From Bemisia tabaci (taxonomy: Eukaryota > Arthropoda > Insecta > Hemiptera > Aleyrodidae), in the NCBI RefSeq assembly GCF_918797505.1, contig NC_092794.1, positions 76,173,345-76,237,344 of the forward strand: 64,000 bases of DNA, written 5' to 3'. The notes under the pieces are model-generated. The model was given only the letters and a program-made list of their open reading frames with translations, was not told the DNA's origin and did not search any database. Shown here one piece after another: positions 49,266-59,942 of this stretch (positions are counted from its first letter, which is position 1; the number at the start of each line of letters is the position of its first letter). The position numbers and the translations under genes are program-made.

Positions 49266-49953
49266 GCCTCATATAGTTGATCGTAGGTTTCTTGAATTGG
49301 CGTTTATTTTTATTAAATTTAATATTGAGCAATTCAGCCCTTCTCATCACTTCCTTAAATGCAATATCATGTTCCTCTTCCTTTGACCCAGCAATAAGGA
49401 TATCATCGAAATTAAAAATGACATTAGGAATGTCTCCAAAATATTTGGTTAATAATTTCTGAAAAATCTCAGGAGCGCACACAATGCCAAAAGGTAATCT
49501 TAGAAACCTATAACTACCAAATGGTGTGTGAAAACCCATTACTTTGGATGCTTCATGTGTAAGTTTACAATGCCAGAATCCATCCTTAATATCCAGCACT
49601 GTAAGAACGTTTTTTCCTGCTGGCTTAGGTTTAATCTCTTCGAATGAGGGTATGAGAAATAATTCTCTCCTAATGTTTTTAATTAAGTTCCTTGGATCAA
49701 GGCAGATTCTGATGGAATGGTTGTCCTTTTCCACAACAACTAAATTGCTATACCATGCAACATCAGAGACATCATTAGATATTATATTTGAGATTAGTGA
49801 GGTTTCTAATTTTTTCTTTAGAGATGGTAAAATTTTATGCGGCAACCTCCTGGGAGGATCATTGAAAGGTACAGAACTAGGATTAACAAAAACATCAACT
49901 GGATCAGGAAAAGCTCTGAGACCTGTAAAGGAATTAGGAAAGTTAATAAGCAC
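49231..49953 (-). pseudogene. pol: Reverse transcriptase domain
   Basis: A 240-codon frame with recognisable Ty3/gypsy RT blocks: the DPVDVFVNPSSVPFNDPPRR approach, IRICLDPRNLIKNI, VLDIKDGFWHCKL (first catalytic Asp), RFLRLPFGIVCAPEIFQKLL and NVIFNFDDILIAG. The active-site pair is FDD preceded by Phe-Asn, where many relatives have Y or L-x-DD. The frame breaks at 49231, near the start of the connection/RNase H region. It shares frame with the protease pieces. Confidence 0.9.
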
Positions 49954-49980
49954 TGCTGCTTTATCTTTGAAGGCTGAAAC

Positions 49981-50187
49981 TTAATCAATTTGTTGTTTAA
50001 CAATGAGACCTAGATCAACACAGGTTTTTAAACCCAAGAGAGGCACAGTGCCTGCTTTAGTTACAGTAAATAAAATCTTGTACAATACATTTTGACCGGG
50101 TAAACTGCAATTCAAGAGTACATTACCAAGTGTTTCAATCGGAGTACCGCCGTATCCCAGAATGATCGATTTATTTGGCGTCAGCAC
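49981..50187 (-). pseudogene. pol: Protease C-terminal part
   Basis: In frame with the preceding protease fragment after its stop. It reads IILGYGGTPIETLGNV and VPLLGLKTCVDLGLI, typical of the second half of retropepsin-like Ty3/gypsy proteases. A further in-frame TAA at 49981 precedes the reverse transcriptase section. Confidence 0.75.
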
Positions 50188-50208
50188 ATTATCCGCATTC
50201 TTGACCTT

Positions 50209-50964
50209 TTAAAATATGTAGTTGGGTAGAATGTTGATTTCCGCACCTGTGTCCAGTTTGAAGTCAACGAAGGAGTTGCTCACGCGAATTTTCTGCATCC
50301 AGAATTTGGCTGAACTACTTGGTGTATCGTTGATCGCACGGAATACTTGGGTATTGGTTGAACCATGTGTATGAGATGTGCTGGCGGTTGCTGCATCACT
50401 CAAATTTACCGACATTTTAGGAGAAACACAAGTTTTATTTACAATACTTGAAGACATGGGCCTCACAGAGCAATAATTATCACAATTAACTAGAACATTT
50501 TGCTTCACGGAGCAATAATTATCATTATTTACTAGAACATTTTGCTTCACCGAGCAATTAGAATTTAATGGATTTTGCATCTCGGAGCATTTGTTAATTT
50601 CACTTAAGGAATTTGCCTCAGCACAATTATTGAAAACACTTAAGGAATCATGCTTCTCGGAGCAATAATTAAAATTTCCACTCATCAGGATGGGCTTTTC
50701 AGAGCAAAAACTGGAGACACTGAACGGACTATGCTTCCTGGAGCTATCATCTAGAATAATTTTAGGGTTACGCTTTTCGGAGCGGTCATTCGGACAAATT
50801 ACAGGTTGAAGCTTCTCGGAGCTAGGTAAGGAACGATCAACAACAATTTCATCGATTATTACAAAATCTTGTGCATCAATGTAATTAGCATAATTAGAAT
50901 TATAGTCTGTCCCAGATACGAAGAGCCCTGGAAAATCAGAATAATTTGCACTATGTAGAAGCAA
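50209..50964 (-). pseudogene. pol: gag-pol linker and protease fragment
   Basis: The frame starts at the edge of the inverted insert. It carries an odd stretch with several CSEK/CSVKQN-type short repeats (residues about 75-160), then reaches SFVDFKLDTGAEINILP, the aspartic protease active site (D-T-G-A). A TAA at 50209 stops it right after the active-site segment. The same frame continues beyond (49981-50187), so this is an in-frame nonsense mutation and not a domain boundary. Confidence 0.8.
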
Positions 50965-51269
50965 GGTATCGTTCGTTCTATTGTGCCCGACTAATCACCG
51001 AGCAAACCCCGCACCGTACAGAGGGTTGGTTATGAGCTCCGCGGCGCGGCGGCGTCTTACGCCGGGAATCCGCTCCTGGACCTTGGGGAAAACCACCGCG
51101 GAAAAATACGAAGGGAGTATGCGTTGCCTCGAGGTGACTTGTGGCCCTCTGTGCGACGCATGTGAGAGGCGACGAGATGACAGGTGACGAGGGTCGAGGC
51201 ACCCCAACCCGCCAAATAGTGCTAATTACTCTGATTTTCCAGGGCTCTTCGTATCTGGGACAGACTATA
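50901..51269. repeat. Inverted repeat within the retrotransposon
   Basis: About 54 bases at 50901-50955 (CTGTCCCAGATACGAAGAGC onwards) recur in reverse complement at 51217-51269 with few changes. They flank about 260 GC-rich bases (CGGCGCGGCGGCGTC type) unlike the retroelement on either side. Confidence 0.85.
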
Positions 51270-51886
51270 AACGGATTAGAGACATTAATGGAAGATGATG
51301 CTAAATTTACTGTGTCAGCTGAGCGCTGAGCAGGAGCACTAGAGGAAGGTTTAGAGCGCGTTTCACAGACACTTGCGAAATGATTAAAGAACCCGCACTT
51401 CGAACATCTTTTCCGGAAGGCAGGACACTGACGAATAGGATGAAGTTGTCCGCAGTTGCAACAGTTGATCTCACTCACTTGCTGCAGATTTTCTTGGGGT
51501 TGAGTTGAGCTGCTTCTTCCTTGCTTTGATGTACTTGCGGAGTTTTGACCACGGTTATTAAAGCTGCTCTTCTTACTGGAGTTGGGTCTGGATTGATACC
51601 TGATGTAATGGACCTGATTGCCATTAGATACCTCCTCTGCTCTTTGCTTCCCTGTTTCCACAGAACAACAAATTTTGACTACCTTGTCTAGATCAAACTT
51701 TTCACCAAGGAGCCTTTCTTGCACCGTTTTGTTGTTGATTCCAACAACTAACCTATCACGAATGAGTTCTGATTTCAGAGTACCAAAGTCACAATCATCG
51801 GCTAACTTTTTAACCAAAAGAAAGAAAGCTTCGAATTCTTCCGATTCTCGCTGACAACGAGAGTTGAAAAGAAACCGCGAATACAA
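50978..51886 (-). pseudogene. gag: gag fragment with two zinc knuckles
   Basis: The minus-strand frame contains a Ty3/gypsy-type capsid C-terminal region (LADDCDFGTLKSELIRDRLV, GINNKTVQERLL) followed by two CCHC knuckles, C-N-C-G-Q-L-H-x4-C and C-S-K-C-G-x4-H-x4-C, in a Ser/Gln-rich tail. The N-terminal part of gag is missing. The knuckle pair and spacing suit the Mag-like group of Ty3/gypsy, from memory. The last 95 or so residues (below about 51270) read through an inserted GC-rich segment flanked by inverted repeats and are not gag. Confidence 0.85.
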
Positions 51887-52155
51887 GGTTCATACCGCCA
51901 TGATGGCCGGCTCGCGAATGAGGGTTGTTGTCATCGATGGCTGGTGAGCCACTGACAGCCCCAACAATCAGCACACCACAGACTTGTAGAAACTGAATTT
52001 AAAAAAAAAATCATGCAACAACTCCATTGCCTGACAACATGAATAATAAACAGAACACACACAACTGAACCACTGATAAAGAATCACTAAAATGCGCCAA
52101 TTAGGCTCATATCACAGGATAATAAATCAAATTTCTTAAATCCACGCTATTGACT

Positions 52156-53500
52156 AAAGAGCGACGCCCAAAAGGACCGTTTTTTGGCACAATTTGGGCC
52201 AGCGGGGATTTTTCTGAAACCGGGCCTAAACGATACCTTATGATATCCTAAAACTCTGGTTAAAATTTTAGCTTGAGTACACGCACGGTTTTTGAGAAAT
52301 GAGGGGGCAAAGTTGCCAAATCGCCACCATCCTGGACAGCATTTCTATAGCAAAAAGACGGGGGAAATGGATGAAAAAGTTACACCTTTGATGGGTTTCG
52401 GCTGTAAATGTTCTTATTGGGCCCCCAAGCATTTAACTGTGTTCAGTTTCAAAAATGTTGGTCGCACAGTGGTCCAAAATGGGGAGAAATTGTCGACAAA
52501 TCAGGATTCTTTGTCAAATTTCTAACCATGGAAATAAAATTGTCGGTTTGCTGCAGTTTTCGTCGCTAACAATGTTCTTATCGGTCCTCGATGCATGAAA
52601 TTGTGTTCAGCTTCACAAATTTACATCGCACAGTGGTCAAAAATGAGGGAATTAGTGGACAAATTAAGATCCTCTGTGAAACTTTTTAAAAATGAAGTGA
52701 AACTGTTGGTCAGTGTGGAGTTTAGATCCCGGAAAAATTCATGTATTTAATTCTTTTAATTATTACTGCATGTCAGACCGTATTGTTTATAGAACGTTGT
52801 TATAGAATAGACTTTGTAGCATTATCTCAATAAAATATGTAAACTTTCAGAAATTTAAAAAAGAAGGAAAATTGGAGAGAAAAAATTTAAAAAAAAGATT
52901 AAAATAGTCCAAAAAAGAATTTAAAGAATTTTTCCGGGATCTAAACTCTACTGGGGACCAACAGTTTCACTTCATTTTTAAAAAGTTCCACAGAGGATCT
53001 TAATTTGTCCACTAATTCCCTCATTTTTGACCACTGTGCGATGTAAATTTGTGAAGCTGAACACAATTTCATGCATCGAGGACCGATAAGAACATTGTTA
53101 GCGTCGAAAACTGCAGCAAACTGACAATTTTATTTCCATGTTTAAAAATTTGACAAAGAATCCTGATTTGTCGACAATTTCTCCCCATTTTGGACCACTG
53201 TGCGACCAACATTTTTGAAACTGAACACAGTTAAATGCTTGGGGGCCCAATAAGAACATTTACAGCCGAAACTCATCAAAGGTGTAACTTTTTCATCCAT
53301 TTCCCCCGTCTTTTTGCTAAAGAAATGCTGTCCAGGATGATGGCGATTTGGCAACTTTGCCCCCTCATTTCTCAAAAACCGTGCGTGTACTCAAGCTAAA
53401 ATTTCAACCAGAGTTTTAGGGTATCATAAGGTATCGTTTAGGCCCGGTTTCAGAAAAATCCCCGCTGGCCCAAATTGTGCCATTCGTGGCGTCGCTCTTT
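52156..53500. mobile_element. Foldback element family A, copy 2
   Basis: Full-length relative of 11439-12622 with the ends AAAGAGCGACGCC and GGCGTCGCTCTTT. Both arms are about 590 bases (52156-52745 and 52915-53500) and highly alike. Mirrored 77-codon ORFs in the arms are artefacts of the repeat. It lies about 270 bases from the 5' side of the Ty3/gypsy fragment. No target duplication is clear. Confidence 0.9.
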
Positions 53501-54690
53501 GTAATGAAAGAGTAGTTAGAATATATCAGAGTGAAAAGTTCCTAATTATTTCACTGTATTCGTTTACCCTGATGGATGGTCGCCGAATTCCAAAATAACC
53601 GTTGCATCTTTGGATGACAGCACGTTCGAGTTGTTTAATTAATAATAGAACGGTACCCTTTCAAAAATTGTACTTATAAATTTAGCTTCAAGGCACAAGA
53701 TAACAATACGTAAAATTTGGAAATGAATTTTCACAACACTTCACACGCACCACAGTACACAACAACAAACAAGTCGGCCGTATGCATTTTTTTAAATTGC
53801 CATCATTTCCCGCTCCCCGCGTTTCACATGTCTGGTCACGTCACATTTGCTCTAAAACAAGTTCCCTCGTCTTCCTCCAGTGAATGCGTTTGAACGAAAA
53901 TGCGTGCTGCATCCACTAATATAATACGACTAAGCACAGAGCGCCAGGGCGGCTTCACTTCTCCCCCGTTTCATTAGATGCGAGTGCTCCGTCTTAATGT
54001 CTTTGGCCAAACCGAAGAAGTGCCGTGAATTTTCCCTCCTTTACGTGTTGTTTATGTTCAAGCTTTTGAGGTTATCTTAACATGCTCTTTATCACTAGTT
54101 CGTCAGAGGTGTCTCTTTTAACTAAGTTGACGCTTTGCTTTGTCTCCTTTTCTGATTCTGTTATAGCACCATCTCATTTCATAATAGCACCAATAAATTA
54201 ATTGCTTAGAGGACAGACAGAGTCTGCCAATTTTGGAAATGATCTCTGATTTCAAGTCCTACTCATTTTTTTTAGTTTCACTCTAAAATTTTTTTTTTAC
54301 ATTTTCAGTTAATTCTGCTGTCCAGCATTATTTCTTCCTGTGTAGGAACTTAGTAGAGTTCCCATCCTTTCTTTCATAGAAACCAGTGAAATTTAATTAG
54401 AAAAAAAGTAATAACTCAATTGAAAAAAATGGCATACTCACATATTTCAGGGTCAGGGGGTATAGTGGTCTTTACCAGATTGAATTTTTATCAGTGGAAC
54501 TGGCAACCTTTCTCTTCTTTTTTTTATTTCTTTGCTGCATACAATAAAATGCTTTTGGTCGCCTACTTATATTTCAAATAAGTTTTCCGTATTATAAAGC
54601 TGAAAATGCAACCTTTCTAATGGTACAATTGCGGCATCTTCATATCTTCATTAGTTCTCACGAAAAATAAGGAAACACGTCTCCTTCATG
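53501..54690. other. Intron sequence, no gene
   Basis: AT-rich intronic sequence. No repeat family or coding region recognised. Confidence 0.5.
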
Positions 54691-54771
54691 AGCTCATCAA
54701 GTCCGCAGGAATGCGGCGAAAAACCGGAGGAAAATCGGGAATGGGGACGTGGGAAAAAACTGGACACCCTG
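54690..54771 (+). mobile_element. CAGGGTGT-type element, 3' end
   Basis: GAAAAACCGGAGGAAAATCGG words run into AACTGGACACCCTG, the right end of this MITE family. No left end lies nearby; the closest is at 42797. Confidence 0.5.
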
Positions 54772-55011
54772 CAAAATTTCTATAATTTCAGTGGGAAGGC
54801 CTACCAAACCCGCCGTTTCTGGCGAAAGACCCCCCCCCCCCCCTTACAGTCACGTTTCCCACACTAGTTGGGAACGGCGGCAATTCTATCGTTGCCCCCA
54901 GTGGCAAGTACGTAAATCCAGGCCTGAAAATATCTTTTTGTTAAGCTTGGAGTAAAAAAAATTATTTTATCATCTGAAGTATGTTGATCGAATCATGTGT
55001 AAATTTTACAG

Positions 55012-55134
55012 TGACACGGAACTAATGGACGAATCTTATAATTTGTATGGAGTGAAACTGGCTGCAGGGCCTGTGCCACCTAGATCTCCCTTTGCCCCTC
55101 CCGCTCCAGTTGTGCCACCATATGATGTCACCAG
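55012..55134 (+). CDS. Host gene exon C, Pro-rich segment
   Basis: Acceptor AAATTTTACAG (ends 55011); donor CACCAG|GTAAAT (starts 55135). The exon is 123 bases: one base completing the codon started by the AG of exon B, 40 codons, and AG left over. It reads DTELMDESYNLYGVKLAAGP followed by a Pro-rich run with PPRSPFAPPAP and VPPYDVTR, which could bind SH3- or WW-type domains. An acidic patch precedes it. The entering phase matches exon B across a 13.07-kb intron full of transposons. The following exon must begin with one codon-completing base; I did not find it before the window end. Confidence 0.8.
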
Positions 55135-55224
55135 GTAAATGCATCTTTACAGCACCCAGTTGTAGATTCTCTTCTTTTCTTTCATTATGTCTTGTGAATG
55201 AAGTATTATGCATCTTATATAAAA

Positions 55225-55320
55225 CAAGGTTGCTCTGCCCCCTGGCCGCTATGCGGCCCAACCCTCTGGAGGGCGCTTCGCGCACTCAGGCCCGCTTCGA
55301 GAGCTCTATACGCATATGTA
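55225..55320. repeat. Row of short perfect hairpins
   Basis: In under 60 bases: GGCCGC-TAT-GCGGCC, CCCTC-TG-GAGGG and GCGC-TTC-GCGC. CTGCCCCCTGG precedes them. The style and the CCCCCTGG word recall the element heads at 26112, 29882 and 30566 and the motif at 15022. It starts 91 bases after the exon C donor. Confidence 0.6.
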
Positions 55321-56973
55321 TTGGCAAAAATGTTCTTCCATTTTAATACACCATTTTGTGTTTGAGCTGCATCGATTTCAAAATTTTTAAAGTAATATTC
55401 AGATTTGTAAATGATGAGGAATAGCTGAATTTTGCTTGGGAGAGGGGGGAGGGGAACGTCAACAAATTTCCTAAAATGCACCATAATTGGTCAAAATTAC
55501 CTAAACGAAGGTAAATTTTGCCAGCCATGGGGGGCAACTGGCCCCTTGCCCTCCCTAAATGATGCCCTTGCACCAGAGAAGAAGAAAAGGAAGAAACAAT
55601 AGTCAAATTATCTACCAAAGTAAAAAGTAAAAGTTCGAAAATCTTTAGGTTTCCATTTCAACAAACATGAGCGGTGACTCATTATTTCAACCGCTGATGA
55701 ACTGATAGAAAATGGTCGCTGAACTTTCAAAAAATGTATTTTTTGGCATTTTTTCACATCTGTACGTTGAATTTATCTTTTCTTTTCTTCTTTTCCTTTG
55801 AGAAAGGTTAGGAGTTTTAATAGGGCTGCGTTTAATAGAAACTCATCAAGTCGCATGTAGATGAACTCGAGAAAAGGGAAAAGTGAAGAGTTAGTAGAGC
55901 TGAAAACTACTCCTAACTGAATTTTTTTGAAAATGTGACTTGGTGCGTTTTTGTAAACGCAGTCCACTCACTGGAAAAATTTTCATTTATTATGTTATTT
56001 TTAGATGCTCAATTTAAGAAAAAGAAAAAATCGGATTATGACCGTTGAGAGTTAAATTATTTGGTCTGCCCGGACACGACGCAGTGCCTGCCCTCTCACT
56101 TTGTGTCTGCTGTTAATATTAATAGAAATTCGGCAATCAAGTATTGATCAATGCCACAATCGAGGCCGAATGAATTAGGAAAAATTGAGTAAAAACCACA
56201 TACCTTGGACCTTAACCTTGGGATATCCCCATTTCAGCGTCGCGCCGTTCCTCAACTCTCGGAATGAGGAGCCCTACACTAGGGGTAGCATTGTTCTACA
56301 GTTTATTCGAGTCACTGAGGTAGAATCCCACATCTAGACGTTTCTAGAGGAAACGACATATGTCTCACGCTATTAACATTGGACGCAAGTCCCATGAGCT
56401 TTAAAAGCTCTAAAACTTTAAAAGTTCGGGATTTCATACTTTCTTGCACATTTACAGATATTACAGATGACATACATGTAAGCATTATCCTTATCGATCC
56501 GGTAGTTCTTCAGAAATAGTGCTTCCAAGATTTTGCTTGTAGCTATATAATATAGATGTAAGATGAATTTTACACTGATGATGTTCCAAAAAGAGGGGAA
56601 TTGTCTGTAATCGATGTCCATGTCCCTGTTTTTCTCATGATACTTGATGATTAGGGTGTGTCTTTATTCTGTATCCTTTTACCAGTTATCATAGTTCACA
56701 CAAGAAACCCTACTGCTGAAACCAATACTTTTATGCCTAATTTCAAGATAAGACGTAATATATATTAATTTACGTTAAATTCTACAAGTCGCAGGTTGAA
56801 ATACCGACACGATTTTAAAAGAAATGATGGGAAAGCCCTAAATGATATGGTAAACTACTAAACAACAGAGATACACACCGAAGGGTGTAAAATGATTTAA
56901 ACATCAAGCGCCTTAGAATCCAAGCCTCAAGTCAAAAAAGAGAAAGAAATCACCCCATACTCCATTTGTAAAT
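55321..56973. other. No gene recognised
   Basis: AT-rich intron-like sequence. Overlapping ORFs on both strands near 55215-55620 derive from mixed-composition sequence and lack domains. Confidence 0.45.
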
Positions 56974-57250
56974 CAGGGTGTCTAGCATCAGGAAAAACCG
57001 GAAAATATCAGGAATTTTGGCCGATCAGGAAAAAATCAGGAAAATCGGAAAAATCAGACGTTTTATCAGGAATTTTTCTGACGCGAATCTCCTCGGCGGA
57101 GAAAGTCTTACTTCTTTTTGCCCACCGCACCAGGAGTCAAGAAAAATCAGGAAAATATCAGGAATTCTCAAAAGGAAAAACCAGGAATTTTTTATAAAAT
57201 ATCAGGAAAATTACAGGATTTTTCAAAATCAAAAAATACTAGATACCCTG
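56974..57250. mobile_element. CAGGGTGT-type MITE, compact copy
   Basis: It starts CAGGGTGTCTAGCATCAGG and ends ACTAGATACCCTG. The interior is dominated by ATCAGGAAAA and CCGGAAAA words. The flanks show TGTAAAT on the left and a TGTAAAC overlapping the right end; too weak to call a target duplication. Confidence 0.7.
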
Positions 57251-57388
57251 TAAACGTACATGGAGAAAAAAAACTTCGGCGATATGACCCGAACTTCAGA
57301 TGTGTGATCTGAAAACTGAAGGCAATATGGATCTCTGGAGTTTTCGAATGTCACGCCTGAGGTTGTTCCGGAGCGAAGTTGTTTGGGT

Positions 57389-57475
57389 CAGGCTGCCGAA
57401 GTCTTCGGCTCAGGTAACCGAAGTTCGGTTTCAGTGGCCGAAGTCTTCCGGTCAGGCAGCCGAAGTTTTCGGTCC
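57389..57475. repeat. 21-22-bp minisatellite, four units
   Basis: Units of the form CCGAAGTCTTCGGCTCAG repeat four times. Each can fold on itself (CCGAA/TTCGG). The unit is near a multiple of three, so a frame stays open across it; coding is not implied. Confidence 0.7.
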
Positions 57476-57603
57476 AAAAATGTATTATTCAGATGCATTC
57501 TGTGCATTCAGATGTTACACAGGTTAATGAGAAACAAGAGACATGCGCACATTAATTAAGTACTAGTTTAACTTACCAGTCGGGAGACATTTCAGCGTAA
57601 AAT

Positions 57604-57685
57604 ATTTGGATGGCCCGGCGGGGAATTGAACCTGCGACGCCAGTCTTATCAGCCTGGTGCTCTACCAAGTGAGCAAGCGCGGCTG
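57604..57685 (-). pseudogene. tRNA-like sequence, degenerate
   Basis: The minus strand has a D-arm-like GCTCACTTGGTAGAGC, an anticodon-loop-like CTGATAA (GAU) and the T-loop context GGTTCAATTCC. Acceptor pairing is about 5 of 7, T-stem pairing is poor, and the anticodon stem only pairs with an enlarged loop. It is a tRNA relic or SINE head, not a convincing functional tRNA. Confidence 0.45.
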
Positions 57686-57699
57686 CTTAGAGATAGCGC

Positions 57700-58409
57700 C
57701 GAAGTATCCCAAATTATTATGATAGTTCGTCCTTTATACTTCATTATAATTTGAGAATTTTGCAGGACCTTTAAAAACTTTGTTTATTGTATGAAAGCGA
57801 TTGGGCTTCTAATTAGCCTTATTTAATAATCTTTCTTCTCTGCGATAGCTGCTGAAACTCGCAAAGTGGACCTCATCTAAAAATCAGTTTTTTGCCATTC
57901 TGTTCAGTAGCCACTAAAGTTTTCGTTGGTCTCTGCTGGACACTTCAGAGAGAGTCCATTCGAAGTTAAGCCAGAGCATCTAAAGTTTTAGGCAGGAAAA
58001 ACTGCCAAAGTTTTCAGGTCACTAATACTACGTTTTCGGTTATTTTATCTGAAATTTCGATCAAATTTGCCTCCCGTAGTCACTCAGCTTTGAGACACGA
58101 GGTTCATTATGGACCTCGGATCCTTGGTCTGATGAGCTCCATTCAAGTAACAGATACACCAGGTCTCTGACCCAAAAAAATTGTGCCGAACCAATTAGAT
58201 CCCACGAACGAGTTTTTTTACTCCGTGTATGTTAACTGAGACACAAAGCACAATCGAATCTCATATCATGGGCTTGGTGCACGACAGTTAGACTGGTTTC
58301 AGACTTTGGTATTTTTTAGGACTACTGAATTGGCATTTAGAATTTTTTGAAGCATAGAACTTTAGACTCGCTCGAAGGAGCAGGGCTCGATTTTTTTTTT
58401 CTTGGAGGG
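57700..58409. other. No gene recognised
   Basis: No coding signal or repeat partner seen. Confidence 0.4.
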
Positions 58410-58565
58410 CTAATCCTTGCACTTTAGTCCTGTCCCCCCTCCTTCCCTACAACCAGTCCCAGGCAACCATTGTTGGAGACCATCAAACTCGGGTCGCCTG
58501 GCCAGGAATCGAACCTGAGACCATAGTAACCACAGTAAGTAATCATAACCAAACCAATAACAGTG
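58410..58565 (-). mobile_element. Possible SINE, B-box region
   Basis: On the minus strand TGGTTACTATGGTCTCAGG leads into GGTTCGATTCC with a fully paired T-stem (CAGG/CCTG). It is followed by a non-tRNA body (CCGAGTTTGATGGTCTCC, then a G-rich tract). The A box is weak. It differs in sequence from the 36275 SINE. Confidence 0.5.
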
Positions 58566-58799
58566 AAAAACGTTTGCCCATATAATCTCCATCTCTCGAA
58601 AACAATTCAAAATTACCTGATCATTACATTCATACCATGAGAAAGATATGTCAGAAGAAAATTTTTGAAACAGTTTCTTCGAAATGTAAGCCCTTTGCAG
58701 ATTCAAAGAGGATGTTTCGACCAATTTTTTAGGTATTTCAGCAATTTTGAGACCTGAAAAACCATTTAAACACAGCACCAATTTGGCACGCAGTAGAGC

Positions 58800-58990
58800 A
58801 GTAGTAGGAAAATGGGAACTTGAGGATAAAAGTTTTTAGCCAAATTGTGCAGAAAAATATGAATTAAATTACAGTGTTGTATGGCGGGTATTGTACAATA
58901 TGGCAACGCTGAAAAAAGTTAAAGTATTGCATGTTGCCCCTTCAATCTGCTGGCTATGCAATGGTGTATGTAACCCCTGTAGGTTATGCA
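58800..58990 (+). repeat. Direct repeat, left copy
   Basis: GAAAATGGGAACTTGA, CAGAAAAATATGAATTAAATT, CAATATGGCAACGCTG and ATTGCATGTTGCCCCTTCAA occur in this order here and again at 60340-60560. The two copies flank the 59-kb repeat block and the 127-codon ORF like the ends of a small terminal-direct-repeat element. Confidence 0.75.
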
Positions 58991-59039
58991 ATGGTGTATG
59001 TTACCCTAAGGTGGTTCATATTTTTCGACTTTTCTAAAA

Positions 59040-59942
59040 TCAAATGTCCGACCCCCCTAAAAGTTGTCATTTGGTGTGAAAAGAACTTACAAAAAATTTC
59101 AGCTCGATCGGATCATCCTCAAAAGTGCCGCCGGGGCCGACAAGTCTCCCAGCGGGAACTTCAAATTCCGGGCAATTGCGTTTTTTCGTCATTTCGCGAA
59201 TTTTTTTCTCCCGTTTAAAATGTAGCTATGGCTTTGAAACTTTTTGAGGTAACACACTTTTTAAGGTACTTTATGAGAAGAATAACACAATTTACCTCAC
59301 CACTTTTAAAATTCCCCCTTCCTCCCCTCAAAGTGGCCACATCGTGCGATTTCGCCGATTTTTCCTAACATTCTGCCCACACGGTGTGCCTTTCTTGTCG
59401 CTACGGCTTTCAAACTTTTTGAGGTAACACACTTTTTAGAGTACTTTACGAGAAAAATTTCACAACTTACCCCACCACTTTTAAAATTCCCCCTTCCTCC
59501 CCTCAAAGTGGCCACATCGTGCGATTTCGCTGATTTTTCCTAACATTCTGCCCACACGGTGTGCCTTTCTTGTCGCTACGGCTTTCAAACTTTTTGAGGT
59601 AACACACTTTTTAGAGTACTTTACGAGAAAAATTTCACAACTTACCCCACCACTCTACAAATGCCTCCTTCTCCCCCTCAAAGTGGCCACATCGTGCGAT
59701 TTCGCCGATTTTTCCCTACATTCTCCCCGCACGGTTTGCCTGAACAAATGTAACTTTTTTGACAGATCAAAAGCAATGACGCTTCAAATTTATGAAGTTG
59801 AGTGTCTGTCGAGTTATGTAAGCCAAGAAGAAAAACAATCTGTCGAGCTCCTGGAAAATAAAGTTGACTTAGAGGTATTTTATGGCTAAAAGGGGCACTT
59901 TACCGATGGTAAGTCCCGTTATATTACTGAAAATAAAATTCC
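59040..59942. repeat. Dispersed repeat with internal triplication
   Basis: Same family as 36110-36840. A roughly 176-bp unit (CTTTCAAACTTTTTGAGGTA to GCCCACACGGTGTGCC) is present about three times (starting near 59228, 59403 and 59579); the relative at 36 kb has one. The second and third units are almost identical, which implies recent amplification. Confidence 0.85.

Larger units (their letters stand above)
48118..51886 (-). mobile_element. Truncated, decayed Ty3/gypsy retrotransposon
   Basis: The minus strand reads gag zinc knuckles, protease, reverse transcriptase, RNase H and the integrase zinc-binding region in order, as in Ty3/gypsy. The integrase catalytic core is missing at 48118, and no LTR was recognised at either side. 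The frame is broken by in-frame stops, two frame changes around RNase H and an inverted-repeat insert between gag and protease. It lies antisense in the intron between exons B and C. Confidence 0.9.

Noticed and set aside
50981..51329. Plus- and minus-strand ORFs in the GC-rich insert
   Set aside because: They arise from the foreign GC-rich segment and inverted repeats within the retroelement; no domain.
42797..54771. A single 12-kb element bounded by CAGGGTGT and ACACCCTG ends
   Set aside because: No matching target duplication, and this MITE family has scattered single ends; coincidence is simpler.
57604..57685. Functional tRNA-Ile(GAU)
   Set aside because: Weak T-stem, acceptor mismatches and a non-standard anticodon stem; called only as tRNA-like.
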